Below are positions 36,556 to 49,135 of a stretch of 64,000 bases of DNA, in pieces. The translations under genes were made by a program, and so were the position numbers. The stretch comes from Tamarix chinensis (lineage: Eukaryota > Streptophyta > Magnoliopsida > Caryophyllales > Tamaricaceae), in assembly GCA_030549775.1 (NCBI GenBank), contig CM060173.1, positions 65,104,367-65,168,366 on the forward strand, read 5' to 3'. Each line of letters starts with the position of its first letter. Position 1 is the stretch's first letter. The notes under the pieces are model-generated. The model did no database searches and had not been told where the DNA came from. It was given only the letters and a program-made list of their open reading frames with translations.

Positions 36556-36800
36556 CCCCACTATTTTAGCCGGTGGATCGGTCGCGAGGGTAATATACCC
36601 TGCCACTATTATATGCCGGTGGATTAGTCTGGCCCCTTTCTCGTACGGTGTTCCACTGTGAGTAATTAGTATCTTCCCACATCTTAATCAACATATATAT
36701 AGTTTGGTTTGTTGAGCTTAGGATCCCCCACTATTATAGCCGGTGGATCGGTCGCGAGGGAAGTATTCCCTGCCACTATTATAGCCGGTGGATCGGTCTG
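36556..36800 (-). repeat. CCACCGGC-TATAATAGTGG repeats, unit C
   Basis: Four copies, read on plus as CCACTATTATAGCCGGTGG (about 36556, 36602, 36727, 36771), in two pairs separated by ~170 bp. Confidence 0.9.
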
Positions 36801-36989
36801 GGCCCGGCTCAACATCTTCCACTTTACGTATTTAATAATTTAAGTATCTTATTCAGATGTTCATTTCAAGACATGCAAATTAGGTTTCTATCATTCTTAC
36901 TCATCAACTCAGGCTAACCACTACAACCCTAGTTAATCATCCCATCATACTTAATCATGACATACCCTAATATCTCTACAAACCCTATC

Positions 36990-37520
36990 TCCACGTAAGC
37001 CATACTCCCATGTAACCCTAGCTCCCATGCAAACCCTAACTCCACGTACCACACTTCCATGCAAACCCTATGTGCAAACCCTAGCTCCACATAGACATGT
37101 TTCCATGCAAACACTAACTCCATGACATTCCATGCAAACACTAACTCCATGACATTCCATGCAAACACTAACTCCATGACATTCCATGCAAACCCTAGTT
37201 CCCATGCAAACCCTAATCCCACATAGACACATTTCCATGTAAATCATGGCTTCACGTAGACCACCCTTCTATGCAAACCCTAACTCCACATACCACACTT
37301 CCATGCAAACCCTAGCTCCCATGTAAACCCTAACTCCACGTATACCACACTTCCATGCAACCCCAATTCATGTGTAAACCCTAGCTTCACATATACCACC
37401 CTTCCATGCAAACCCTAATTCATATGCAAACCCTAGCTCCACGTAGACATGCTTCCATGCAACCCTAACACCACATTTCATGCAAAACCCTAGTATTATG
37501 TCATTTCATGCAAAACCAAA
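36990..37520. repeat. Telomere-like AAACCCTA minisatellite private to unit C
   Basis: About 18 copies of ATGCAAACCCTAnCTCCA(C) with a loose 25-45-bp period. AAACCCTA equals the plant telomere unit, but copies are interspersed, not tandem heptamers. The corresponding zone of unit A has only a few tagggtttgcatgg copies (26.5 kb). A 97-codon reverse frame (FAWNVMELV repeats) is a by-product. Confidence 0.85.
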
Positions 37521-38006
37521 CACCACATTGTTACACTCCCCATCATTGTTTTACAATCCTAGTGTGCATGTCTTAGGGCCATATCATACAATAATAATAA
37601 CATAGCATACACATAATCTTCATGCTATTCATACCAACATATTCAACTCTTTAATCATGCCACATACGAAATAATTAATAGTAACAACCATAGAATACAT
37701 GGCATATGAAACACATAATGCATATAAACATACAAATGGCCTTAGTAAACCCTTACCTAAATTGTCACCGGTCTTGGTGCACGTTCCTATTCCACTTGAG
37801 GGGTTTGATTGGGTTCGCCTATTATATCAAAGCATACTAGAATTAGACTCTCTTATATAATTTTATTATCCTCTAACTTATTCCAAGATTTGGTTTTTAA
37901 TTAAAATACTACTACTTAAAAATTAACTATAGAAACTATTACAATTAATTTATTATTTTCATTCGAAGAGGGTGGTGATCTAAGAGTTTCTATCCTTCAC
38001 CCAAAA

Positions 38007-38411
38007 TAGAAATGATAGTATAATAATGATGATGATGATAATAATAACAATAATAATAATAATAGTAATAAAAATAAATAATAATATTAATAAGGTATAA
38101 TACTATTAATGATACTTTTTTTATTAGTAGAATATTAAATATTAATAATATCAAAATTCTTAAAATTACAATTTGGATTTCTAACCACCCCACTTTAATA
38201 ATACTAACATCATTTGAAAATTGTAATAATGATATTAACAATATATATATATACTTATAATATAATTTAATAAAGATAATAATAATAATATAATTAAAAT
38301 AATGTTAAAAATGTTAATAATACTAATGAAAATTAAAAGTGCGAGACCTAATTAAAATTTTAGGTCTCTTCCCCTCCTGAAATAATTACAATATCAATCC
38401 AATAATTACAC

Positions 38412-38466
<55 letters not shown>

Positions 38467-38582
38467 ATTAAACATGTAAAAATTTAATTAAATAAGTAAA
38501 GGCCGAGATGAATAATATATCTTACTCAATAATACTCCCAGACCTGTCAAAAAAATTTAGAAATTAGAATACAATCGATATC

Positions 38583-38615
<33 letters not shown>

Positions 38616-38640
38616 TAAAGTTGAATTAACACTAAAATTT
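38007..38640. repeat. AAT/ATT tracts of unit C
   Basis: Includes an uninterrupted (AAT)n-(ATT)n palindromic microsatellite at about 38412-38465 and an (AAT)n run at about 38583-38614. Equivalent to the ATT blocks of units A and D. Confidence 0.9.
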
Positions 38641-39165
38641 AGACTAAAAATAGAATAATTATCAATAATTCAAAACTAAGTGTTTAAAATGTCTAGGGTT
38701 TCACCTTGAATCGGAGGATGTAGGTGGAACCGGCGGTGGTTCCCGAAGGTGGCCGGAAAATGGATCTAAGAGGGTTAAAAATGAAGAAAAAGAGGTGAGG
38801 GGGAAGGAGAAAAATAAAATAAATCTATGGGGCTACGGAGGAGATTTATCAGGAGTTAATGGTTGGTTTGGAAGGTGTTAGAAGCGGCTCATGTGGTGGT
38901 GGAAGGTGGTTCAACGTCTCAGGGTGAAATTTTCTGTCGAAGCAACTAACCAACTTTGTGCGATTATGGAGGCTTGTACAAGATGAATCAAAGGCCGTAG
39001 ATGGTTTAGTTAATTAGAGGGTGTTGCAGGGAAGAGATTGGGAGGGATGATAGGCGACGATGTTAGCTATCGGAGGAGAACGAGGCGTCTAAAGTCAAGG
39101 TGGAGCACATACTGGTACTTAGGGTTTCGAGAAAAAGGAAGCTCGATCTCAGGCCAAATGTGGGG

Positions 39166-39173
39166 TATTTATA
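39166..39173 (-). promoter_or_regulatory. TATA box of LTR unit C
   Basis: Minus strand CTATAAATACCCC, about 1.1 kb from the unit start, equivalent to sites in A and D. Confidence 0.6.
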
Positions 39174-40308
39174 GTAGTGGAGGGTAGGCTCGGGTTTTGG
39201 AGGTTACCAGAAGATCAATTTCAGTGGGAAAATGGGTTGGTTTTGCCGTTGGTCGGGCGACACAAATTCAAAATTTTGCCCGACCTTCGAGAGGGAAATG
39301 GGGGCAAACGTGGGGAATAAATGAAGAGTGGGGCATTTCAAATGGAAGAGTGTGCCGAGAGGAAGAAAATGGGCGGGAGAAAGGCCGGTCACGACACGTG
39401 TGGCCGGCGGCGCCATTTTCGGGGGAAGGAGGAAGCTTGCGGTTAAGGCGTCGTGCGGGATAGGAAGAAGAAGATAGGGAAGGTTGGACCGGCGGTTCGG
39501 CACAGAAAGGAAAGGAGAAAAGAAGAGGAGACCGGGCCGGTCGGGCGCAAGGGTTATGCTGTTTAAATAGAACGACGAGTTTTGGATGTAAAAAGGATAA
39601 AGAACGACGTTCCGGGGGCTAGCACGCAGTAATAAAAAAATGAAATTCAAACGCAGCGTTCGAGAGGAAGAAGAAGTAAAACACTGTGTGGAGAGAGAGA
39701 GGGGGGCGGCGACAACGCGCGGGCTGGGCCACGCCGAAGGAAAAGGAAAGAAGAAAAGGGATTAGGCCGCGCAACAGGCCCAATTCGGCGAAGAAGAAGA
39801 AAAAGAAAGAAAAGGAAAGAAAAAGGAAAAGAAAATAAAAGGAAAGGAAAAAGGGAAAAAGGAAAAGAGAAATAATTAGTTTTGGTCAAATTAAATAAAT
39901 CTGAATATTTAGGATATTTAAAATTAATAATATTTAAATAAAATAATTTTTAAATCTCTTTTTAGGCTAAAATAGGTTTTTTAAAGGATTTTTCCAAAAT
40001 TTCCATTTTAATTATCAAAGTACTCTATTTTTCTCAATTTAATTTATTTATAAAATTCATATTAATTTGAAACTATTTTCTCTTCCTTAATTTAAATAAA
40101 ATAATTTATTTAAATAAATTCCCAAATTAAAATCTTTAATTAGGTAATATACCCAAATTTCCTTTACTTAACATATTTATAAAATTTCTTATTAATTTGC
40201 CCTACTAAATTTCATTTTATTTTAGTAAAAATAATTTATTAAATTAAAATTTCAAATAAAACCGTATTTAAATATAATCTTTAATATTATAAAATTTTGG
40301 GCATTTCA

Positions 40309-40740
40309 TTTGTATTCAAATGGAAAGCACCTATAATAGATCTTATCAAGCTCAAGATAGATGGTTCTTTCCATCACCTAAAGTAGGTTGTAGGTATTGG
40401 ATCAATGCTACGAAATCATGAAGGAATATGGACAGCGGGGAAAACTAGGTTCATTAGCAATACTTCAAGTCTTATGATAGAAGGATGGGCACTTAAGGGC
40501 AGATTTCATTGGACTAATCAAACACTAGGAATCAAATACCTTGTTATAGAGTGTGGCGCTTAGTCCATGTGTCGACTTGCTACACCATTTTCCCATCACT
40601 CATGTGCTTTCTTCCATCTTAAGTGATTACATCGAAATTATCAAGAACTTATTAAGGTCCAGCCCATGCATGCTTATCGCAAATACAATCAAGTAGTGGA
40701 TAATAAAGTTAGCTTACTTTGGTGCTAGAATGGATTGTGA
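40309..40740 (+). pseudogene. LINE RNase H-domain fragment, right part
   Basis: Reads KLKIDGSFHHLK, then VGIGSMLRNHEGIWTAGKTR, SSLMIEGWALKGR and LGIKYLVIECGA, the RVT_3 RNase H-like domain at the C-terminus of plant LINEs, then after a frameshift HAYRKYNQVVDN. Catalytic acidic positions D (in KIDGS) and E (in MIEGWAL) are present, but stops and shifts make it inactive. It continues the fragment at 34585-35190. Confidence 0.8.
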
Positions 40741-40972
40741 ATTTATTTTTATAGCGTTCTTCCTAATTTTGTAATTTATATCTATTATAATATTCTACAA
40801 TCAAGGGATTGGAAAGCTCGACAATATAATTTTTTTTTGATAATAAATAATATGACATCTTTCCTTAAAGAAGAGAAAAAAAATAAGGCATGCGAAAGTT
40901 AGATTTTGTTATTTAGAGAAATCAATTTTACTTCGTAGAAAAAAAATTCAAAATACCCCCCACCAACATAAA

Positions 40973-41330
40973 ATGTTGTCCCCTTCCCCTCACACCAGCA
41001 AAAAATATCACCCCCTCCCCTCACACCTACCAAAAAGGTCATTCCCCATCTCCTCACATCAAAAACAATGTAGTTCCCCCTCAATATTTTATCAAAAAAT
41101 ACCCATTAGCAAAAAATACCATTCCCCCTCCCCTCTCACCGACAACATTTTTCATTCTTCCTCCTCTCCCACCAGTAACCAATCCCCTCCCGTCTTCCTT
41201 CCCCACTAGCATCTTGTGCAATTTTCCATCCCCCTCAAACAGCAATATTTGTGATATCCCCCTTTAGCCTACCGACCTTTTGTGTTGTTGCTCCTTCCTC
41301 CCACTGGCCCTTCTAGCATTTCTTTGGGAT
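40973..41330. repeat. C-rich degenerate minisatellite at the left side of MULE copy 1
   Basis: Repeated units resemble CCCCTCCCCTCACACCAGCAAAAAATATC with strong drift. Similar GACATGTTTTGTCGATCCCC-type units occur at 48950-49135 and in inverse form at 51690-51940, so it may be part of MULE terminal sequence. No gene. Confidence 0.5.
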
Positions 41331-41929
41331 ATGTATTCATCAACCAATCCTCGCCACCAAATTATGACACAAATTTAGGATATGGGTACGCATGACAAAT
41401 ATTTGTAGGGTATAGGTAGATAGGATAAATATTTATAGGGTATGGGTAGAAATTATCTAATAAATTTCGATAAAAAATTTTCTCGAACCAAATTTATTGT
41501 TCAATCTTCCTATGAATTCAAATTACCTTTTTTAAGCACTCACAATGTATAATAAATGTAAAAGGCCTTTGAACAACGATGAGTTTTAAACTCTACCAAG
41601 CTATAACGGGTTTTGAACTATAATGATGGATTTAGAGCCTTAACATATTACAATTATAGATTTAGAATCATGATAAGTTTGGATACATTAAAAAAATACA
41701 AATATATTTTTCAAAACAATAATTACAACTTAGACAATAGGCAAAATAATTATTTTTATTATTGTAAATTATGTCGACAAATTTGATTTGATGAAATTAA
41801 TACTTCATCTTATTATATTTTTATATTCAACTCCTTTTTCAAGATATGAAACATATGAATACATGTTTTATGATCCAAAATTATCATAATTTTTTTTATA
41901 ATAAATCAAATATTCTATGATCGTGAAGA

Positions 41930-44273
41930 ACTTATATCATGAGTTAAATAAATTGGTAGAACTCATAGGATAATCTTGATCATCAAATGTTCTAGAAAAG
42001 GATATGGTAGGGGGCAAGTAGAGTCTGTATTAGATGTGAAAGAAGTGGAACATACATGTGTACCAATACTTTAAATACCAAACGTGTATATAATACAAGT
42101 TCTAAAAAGATTAATTGTCACTTTTTTATTGTTGGTATTGAAGACAATGATGGAAGATGCTAAGTAGTATTTAAGAACAAAATACACAATCATGAATTAA
42201 CAAATTATGACCAAGGGCATGCTAAGTTGACAGAAAATGAAGTCTAATTTATTGATGAACTTATCACAGCTAACGAAAAACCATGAAAAATCCTACCACT
42301 CCTTCAAAACTAATATGAAGAAAATGTAAATATGAGAAGACAAATTTATAATGCCCAATAGAAACTTAGATCCGAAATAATAGACGGTTAAATGATATTA
42401 CAGCATATTATGAGTGTGTTGGTAGATAATCAATATTTTTAGTGGACATCGAAGTAAGCGGGAATCAAATATAATAAGCGAGCGTCTAATTACGCATCCC
42501 GTATCTATTAATATTTCACATGCATTTCCATTTGTTTTATAGATGTATTATATATATAAGACAAATAGATATTAGGTGCCTTTACTTGAATTTATTGGAT
42601 TAATACTAACACAATTGAATTTCAATGTTACATGTACATACATGTCATCTAAAGCTGAATAAAATTATTTGTGGGTAATTGAGAGGTTGATGACTATAAT
42701 TGATCAATCTATACTTTCAATCACCATTATTACTGACTGGAAACTTGATCTCATATCAGTTGTGGAACATATGCTTCCTACTTCAAAACATTTATTGTGT
42801 AGATTTCATGTTAATGAGAATGTAGAGGAAATGTGCAAGAAAGTATTTGGTTGTTCATCATTTGTACATGATTTTATGTCACGGTGAAAAAATATAATAG
42901 ATGTCATGGATGAAAAAACATATAATGAAATATCATTGAAGAAAAAAATAAAGAAACGTGACTAGCCTAATTTTGTATCTAAAGATGAATTGACTACAAC
43001 AATATAAACACTAAATCAATTATGATTTCATCGTTGGCATGTTTCATATCCATCATATTACAAAGAATAGGTCGAATTTATATTTTATATCCTAGTATAG
43101 TTTCTTTTAATTCTTTTTATTGATAAAGTAATAAAATAATTTTTATCAATACAGTTGAAGGTACTCATAGATATTTGAAGAGGTTTCTAGAAACATAATA
43201 AAGAAGTTTTAACATAATATTAAAATAAATGCACACATTCTTAGAATTACAACATGAAAATATTAAAGCATTGCTATAGAGGTCTTGGTACAATATTCCT
43301 CATTTTGCTACAAACACTTTTTATACCAATTAAAGAGGTCATGTCATTCTATATGCAATGGAGTTGGTTAACAAAGAGTGTTAAAAAAGTAATTATCTAG
43401 GTACCAATGATGATTTATGTGGATATTATATGTGGCGTATGCATGAGATACCATATATGTACGAAATTAATACATACATTCATAACTATATGTCAATCCC
43501 CCTATCAGCTATTTATCTGTTCTCAAACAAACTCGACATAAATGAGTTCATTAATCTATTGACACCACAAGAACCAATAGAAGTTATACCTCATTTACTA
43601 TAGATTTTCATGTAAGCTGCTATGAACCAGCCACCTATGATACAGAAACATTTAGCAATAGAAATATTTAATCTTGCAATTCCCCGACAAACACATATGT
43701 AGAAGCCACAAGTACAACAATATAAGGGTCATCCAAGGAAATCCACTAGAAGGGAATAATCTAGTTGCAAGTATACATAAAAACAAATTCAAATCGTTCA
43801 GGATCAACACAAGCTCGGCTTAAATCATCTTCAAGTTAAGGTTGGGGTCGCAATAGGGGTCAAGGATAACAATCAACACCTATGTCAACAGACTAATTAT
43901 AATTTCCATATGTGAGTCAAATAAATTAACGTATAGTTCCATATATTAGAACCTAATATAATGTGTTAGGAGATGTGAACTGTGGTTTTAGAGAATTTCC
44001 ATATATTATACTAGGAGATGATAATCAGTGGATTTAAATCGTACTGAATTATATCACAAGATATTGGCTAGACGATAGTAATATGAGAATGTGTTTGTAT
44101 ATGATGACGTTGATCATGTTCTCGATACTATTACTCACTGGAAATGGCCAGCTCTAATGGCTCACAAGATGAAAATATTAGATATTAGTCATGTCATCAC
44201 AACTCACTACTATGTGTTTTTTGTATACTATTCAATGAATGCGTGCAGTTCATTCCTACCTTTAGTAACGTAA
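41930..44273 (+). pseudogene. MULE transposase with C-terminal OTU protease domain, copy 1
   Basis: Fragments in order: a FAR1/WRKY-GCM1-like N-terminal region (RCERSGTY, FFIVGIEDNDG, TNYDQGHAKLTENEV), the MULE DDE domain at 42669-42887 (WVIERLMTII, ITDWKLDLISVVEHMLP, HLLCRFHVNENVEEMCKK), a SWIM region with key Cys lost (CGYY and PYMYEI versus CGCY and PCTHEI in copy 2), the KGHPRKSTRRE tail, and an OTU domain (LGDVNCGF, then HVITTHYYVFFVYY...SFLPL at 44091-44273). Many stops and frameshifts. Asp in ITDW is retained, but the following R/E is changed. Nearly collinear with copy 2, which is better preserved. Confidence 0.85.
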
Positions 44274-44984
44274 CATGGAATTCAAAGTCCTGAAAATAAA
44301 GTGACTATATAATTTTTGCTAGACATGAGTCACTACATAACAATGTGTGGGTATTTTATGTCCTTTTTCCCATATTAATATTATATCAATGCCAGTTCTT
44401 ATAATTCTTTTTTTTAATAGGTATTTCTTTTGGAAATTGGAATGTATACCGTGATAGTAGCATTTTAACATGAAATATACTATATTTTTCAAAATTCCAA
44501 CAATTACGCTCTTTGATATATGATGATACATAAAAACCACATCATCCATCTTTAGGACTCAACTTTTATCTAGAATTATTATAATTTTTTTCTTAGTTTA
44601 TTTAGACATGGCCTTTGAAACATCTACATGATGAATTTTTACCAATTTGTATTTATTTCCTTGTTACCCTTCCATGATAGTAAGTATCTAACTTATGATC
44701 ATAGGATATACTTATATGTTGTTTAACTTAAGTATCTTACTATTTGATGTGTTCAATATGGGTTGGATGTTTTTTTAATCATGAAATGAAATAAAATGAA
44801 ATAAAATAAAATAAAAACTACATTCTATAATTGTAAAAAAATATATTTTAATCAAAATATATAATTATATGATAATAAATCAAGCTAAATATAAATGCTC
44901 ACGCCCACCTATACACCCAAGCCTAGGCAAAGATACAGTAACTTCTAAATCACACATAAGATTTTTAATGCATGTAATTAGGTG

Positions 44985-47068
44985 CTAGTAAATTGGAGAT
45001 GTATCAACCCTCCAATAGAAATGACAAAGAGTTTTACCTACTTTGTTAAGACATCTTTTAGCCAAAATTTCATGTTCATCATTTAGACGTTCGGCCAAAT
45101 ATTCCTCTATCGTTGTTAATACATACTTGAGTTATAGGAAAATACTAATCTATATAGTCATGAGCTGCATCCCATGTGTATTAAGCCGATAATCCGAAAA
45201 TATCTAGGTTTAATATATGTTCACGCCTCAAGAATCATTGGTTAAGCATATGTGTGTAATGAACTTTATGTTTCATGAGGGAATGACATTCGCTCGTGTT
45301 TTGAATAGACTTGATAGACTCCTCAAAAATTACTTGCGTATATCTGAACTAGTGTTTCACTCTATATAGCATATACGTTTTTACTTTTTCCATACAATGT
45401 AAACAACTATGATATAATATCATATGACAATGCCTATACAGATCAACTACTCCATATAGATCCCAAATGACCTATCACAAAAAATTTAAACTAAATTTGA
45501 ATATTTTTATAATAAATATAGTAATAATATGATAATTTTAACATACCTTTGATATAAGTATAAGAACAATCTTCGCTCGAAAGTACTCGAGCATCTCTAA
45601 TTTATTATTGAATTTATGTCTATAAAACCACCTCATAAAATGGAGTTGGTATGGATCATAATCGGGTTATTCTACTCCAAAACCTTAAAAGTATTAGTAA
45701 ATCCATATTTGTTATAGTATTCATTTATTAGAATTAAAACTAATGAATCAAAATATATTTTATATATATGGAAGTTAAAAAATTACCTATAATAGAGTGA
45801 CACATCCCAACATCTAAGCAGTATCAACTCTAGAAGTCATACCAAGTTGTTGCTATGGAAAAAAAAGTGTAGTCGCACCTCATGCATAACTTTCAACACA
45901 CCTAAGATATTGGATAAAGAGGTTATAATATAGATTGACTTTATCAACCGAATTATTGACAAATAACTATAGACCAATCAACTATAATAGGTACCCAATC
46001 GTTTTTGCCTCCTCCCCTAGCCTATATGCTTCACATAATTCTTGTAGTCATTTAAATAGAAACCTACCCACTTGAATCACTTCATTCACTTTTTCTTCCA
46101 TTCCAAATATGACACCCAATACACCAATCATTTGGCCATGTGTGTTAGTTGTCATCTCTAAATGTAATGGATGATCATCAACACATAGCCCTAGTATATG
46201 ATGTACGTCTAAAAAGGTAATTGTCATCTCACCCCATGGCATATGAAAGTTTTTGGTGTCTAGATATCATCTCTCTATAAAAGATTGATTTAAGTGACAC
46301 ATTAGTATACTCAAATGTGCAGGCCAAAATATGTGATAATCCAATTTGACGTATAAGAATGATCATCCATTGATTGACGCTTGTAAAAAAGTTTTGAACA
46401 CCTCTTACCTAGTGTAGATCTTCAAACAATCACGATCCTAAAAAATAAAAGAAACAAATGTAAAGAATATATGATAGTTTACACATCAAATAATAAATAA
46501 TAAATATGCTAGACTTATCTTCTTGGACAATATATCTAGAGCGATATAGCCGCCAAAACTTAGGATCAAATCAATGAGCATTGGATCTCCTAGACATGGT
46601 CCAAGTAAATATTATTCATCATTTAGTTATATATTTGATTCATCTTCATTAACATCATCATCACGTACATATACTGATGATTATATGGGTTAATGATGCT
46701 GGTAATCCCACAACAGTTGAGTGGACTAAGAATAATGGTATTCTCATGTTAGTCGGTGTTGATGATGTAATAAAATCTATATATTCTCTAGATAATGTAT
46801 GACCTTCGTACCCCAAAACTCCTTATCTTGAATCTCCATATCCCAAACCTTTGTACCCCAAAATACCTACAACGATCATAAATGATAGACGAATTACATA
46901 GTCAACAAAAGTTTGAATGGTAAGAGTCTAATGTCTATACATTAGTTGTTTTCGAGCATCTTCATATTCTTATTATTTTGCAGCTTCTTTCAGTTCTTGT
47001 TGGCCAACTTTTTCACCTCGTTATAATTATCTAACAAGAGTTTTTCCAAGAGTTCTTCGACGAGACAT
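44985..47068 (-). pseudogene. Plant mobile domain (PMD/MAIN-like) gene of MULE copy 1
   Basis: Starts near the ATG at 47068 (MSRRRTLGKTLVR), contains YKGLGYGDSR and SREYIDFITSS, then the PMD signature WGEMTITFLDVHHILGL (46048-46242), and ends near LNKVGKTLCHFYW at ~45000. Stops interrupt every exon. PMD (PF10536-type) proteins include Arabidopsis MAIN/MAIL1 and are known in MULE and gypsy elements; their biochemical role in transposition is not established. Convergent with the transposase-OTU gene. Confidence 0.8.
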
Positions 47069-47229
47069 TGTAAAGAAACAATAACAAAATGACCCAATGT
47101 TATCTAGTATTCTACATTCAACTTATCTGAATTTCAATAATAAAATTATGACAATTAAAATTAAGTATATAAAGTATAGGTAAATCGCCATCATAAAAAT
47201 AAAAAGCAAACACATAGATCAAAGTATTA

Positions 47230-47939
47230 TTGATAGATGAGATTTATATGTTATTTTGCTAAGTAAAAATGTCATTTATTCCTCATTACTTTTATAACAT
47301 GTAATCTTTTCTCGAGTTTTTCTCTTTTGGATAGATTTTGCAGGAAAAGATAAAAATGAAGAAATTCAAAGGAGAAATCGATGGAAAGAGAAAAGGCAAC
47401 AAAGAACACATCAATAGATATGGAATCAATGGAAGAAAAGACTGGAAATGAAGAATATATATCAAAGGGAAGATTGTGTTGAAATTTCATGAAGAAATAA
47501 TGAAGGAACAAGAAACACGGCCCCCCGTGTTTCCTAAACACGGCCCCCCGTGTTTCCTAAACACGGCCCGTGTTTTTCTATCAGCACACAAATTTCAGCA
47601 CTTAAAATTCAGCATTTGGCCGAGAGTTCAAGGAAAAACACGGGGGTCCCGTGTTTCTTGTTCCTTCATTATTTCTTCATGAAATTTCAACACAATCTTC
47701 CCTTTGATATATATTCTTCATTTCCAGTCTTTTCTTCCATTGATTCCATATCTATTGATGTGTTCTTTGTTGCCTTTTCTCTTTCCATCGATTTCTCCTT
47801 TGAATTTCTTCATTTTTATCTTTTCCTGCAAAATCTATCCAAAAGAGAAAAACTCGAGAAAAGATTACATGTTATAAAAGTAATGAGGAATAAATGACAT
47901 TTTTACTTAGCAAAATAACATATAAATCTCATCTATCAA
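47230..47939. mobile_element. Foldback insertion: two perfect ~300-bp inverted arms
   Basis: Arm 47230-~47520 and arm ~47650-47939 are identical as reverse complements wherever I compared them line by line; homology runs inward to GAAACACGG...CCGTGTTTC. The ~100-nt centre holds CCCCCCGTGTTTCCTAAACACGG repeats that are themselves palindromic. TTA lies outside both ends (47227-47229 and 47940-47942). In MULE copy 2 the homologous site (~52885-52900) is uninterrupted, so this is a discrete insertion. Each arm encodes the same 80-residue open frame (HYFFMKFQHNLPFD... type), which I do not recognise and regard as probably non-coding. Confidence 0.85.
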
Positions 47940-47942
47940 TTA

Positions 47943-48949
47943 TAATCATTAGATATTATAATCTAAGCCCATATTATGACAACTAATATATATCCAACAT
48001 TATAACTGAAAAAGTTAATGATCTATTGTATTTTATATTAAATTTTACAACACCATTATATTTATTTTATAGCTTAGGTCGTAAAAAAATGTTCAAAATT
48101 TAGAGAAAATTTATATAATCTTATAAATAAATCCTCTAAATAAATAGCATCCTATCAATAAACTATCACAAATTGTATAATATAATAAACTCAATAAAAA
48201 TTATGGATGCTTGTCATTATAAAATAATCATACATAAATCTTTCTCAATCTAATAAACTAATATCTATTTAAACACTTATATCCCCTAAAACCTTTAAAG
48301 TTATGTAGTCTCTTAGACTAACACTCTATTTATATTAATTAAAATAACAAATAAACATTTATAAAGTCAAAATACAACAACAATAATTTTATTAAGTACT
48401 AGTAGTAGATTAGTATAATATAACAAATAAATACACTTAATTATTCAATTACTGGTGGTATTTTTGAAAACTTATCCCACTAATAATCCTTAACAAAACC
48501 CTAAATCAACATTGTCTGTCCTTACCGAATATATTACTCATCCACTAGTGCTTTTTTTCAAAGTCTTAAAATTAAATTCCCTAAGCTATAACCTCCGCCA
48601 AAATTTATCCAAAATTTTCTACAAAAACTAACAAATCAAATAAATACAATAAAATAATAAAAAATCTAATAAATTTATAACCAGATCTAGATATAACCTA
48701 AAATATTCCGTGAAATAACAAATAAAATGACTCTAATAAAAATATAAATAGATCTAATAAAATTATAACCACATGGATCCAAAATTTTCTATAAAAATTA
48801 ACAAATCAAATAAATCTAATATAAAGATAAATAGATCATACAAAATTATAACCAGATCTAAATATAATCAACATAATTAGATATAATTAAAATATAAACA
48901 TATATAATCTACATATCTAATAAAATTAACAAAATCCCCTACCTAATGA
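47943..48949. repeat. AT-rich MULE flank with a two-copy ~170-bp tandem repeat
   Basis: CCAAAATTTTCTAnAAAAAnTAACAAATCAAATAAAT begins near 48607 and again near 48777, each followed by ATAACCAGATCTA. The remainder (47943-48600) shows nothing recognisable. Confidence 0.6.
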
Positions 48950-49135
48950 CATTTTTTGTCTATCCTTTCCCCTTGCAACGACATGTTTTGCCAATCCCTA
49001 CTCCCTCACAATGGCATGTTTTGTCGAACCCTACCCCTTGCAATGACAACTTCTACCAATTGGTCCACCCACCAATGACATGTTTTGTCGATCCCCTCCC
49101 CTGCAACATCACATTCTGCTAATCCAACTCCCTAT
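48950..49135. repeat. GACATGTTTTGTCGATCC minisatellite
   Basis: About four units of ~43 bp (CCCCTTGCAATGACATGTTTTGTCGAACCCTA type). The reverse complement resembles the units at 51690-51940 in MULE copy 2 (GGGTTCG-CAA...TGCC-TTG), supporting homologous ends. Confidence 0.7.

Larger units (their letters stand above)
35774..40308 (-). mobile_element. Giant LTR unit C (solo LTR), inserted in a LINE
   Basis: On the minus strand it starts TGAAATGCCCAAAA and ends GGGGTGTTACA (4.54 kb). TTTGT flanks both sides exactly (35769-35773 and 40309-40313). From its start it contains purine-rich sequence (C/T-rich on its own strand, ~39.2-39.9 kb), a TATA box, an AAT-rich block (38.0-38.65 kb), a private AAACCCTA array (36.99-37.52 kb), CCACCGGC repeats and the stem-loop. 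Excising it with one TTTGT rejoins an open LINE frame leading into the RNase H motif KIDGSF. Confidence 0.9.
41000..49135 (+). mobile_element. MULE copy 1 (transposase-OTU plus convergent PMD gene)
   Basis: Limits are approximate: the ends are judged from the C-rich minisatellites on each side; terminal inverted repeats and a 9-bp duplication were not proven. Order: transposase-OTU relic (+, 41930-44273), PMD relic (-, 44985-47068), 710-bp palindromic insertion, tandem repeats. Copy 2 (51.4-58.4 kb) has the same order in inverse orientation and aligns through the intergenic parts, which defines the mobile unit. Confidence 0.65.

Noticed and set aside
36929..37222. 97-codon frame with FAWNVMELV repeats
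   Set aside because: Translation of the AAACCCTA minisatellite in LTR unit C.
47272..47897. Mirror-image 89- and 115-codon frames
   Set aside because: Identical because they lie in the two arms of a perfect inverted repeat. No recognised domain, so kept as a structural finding only.
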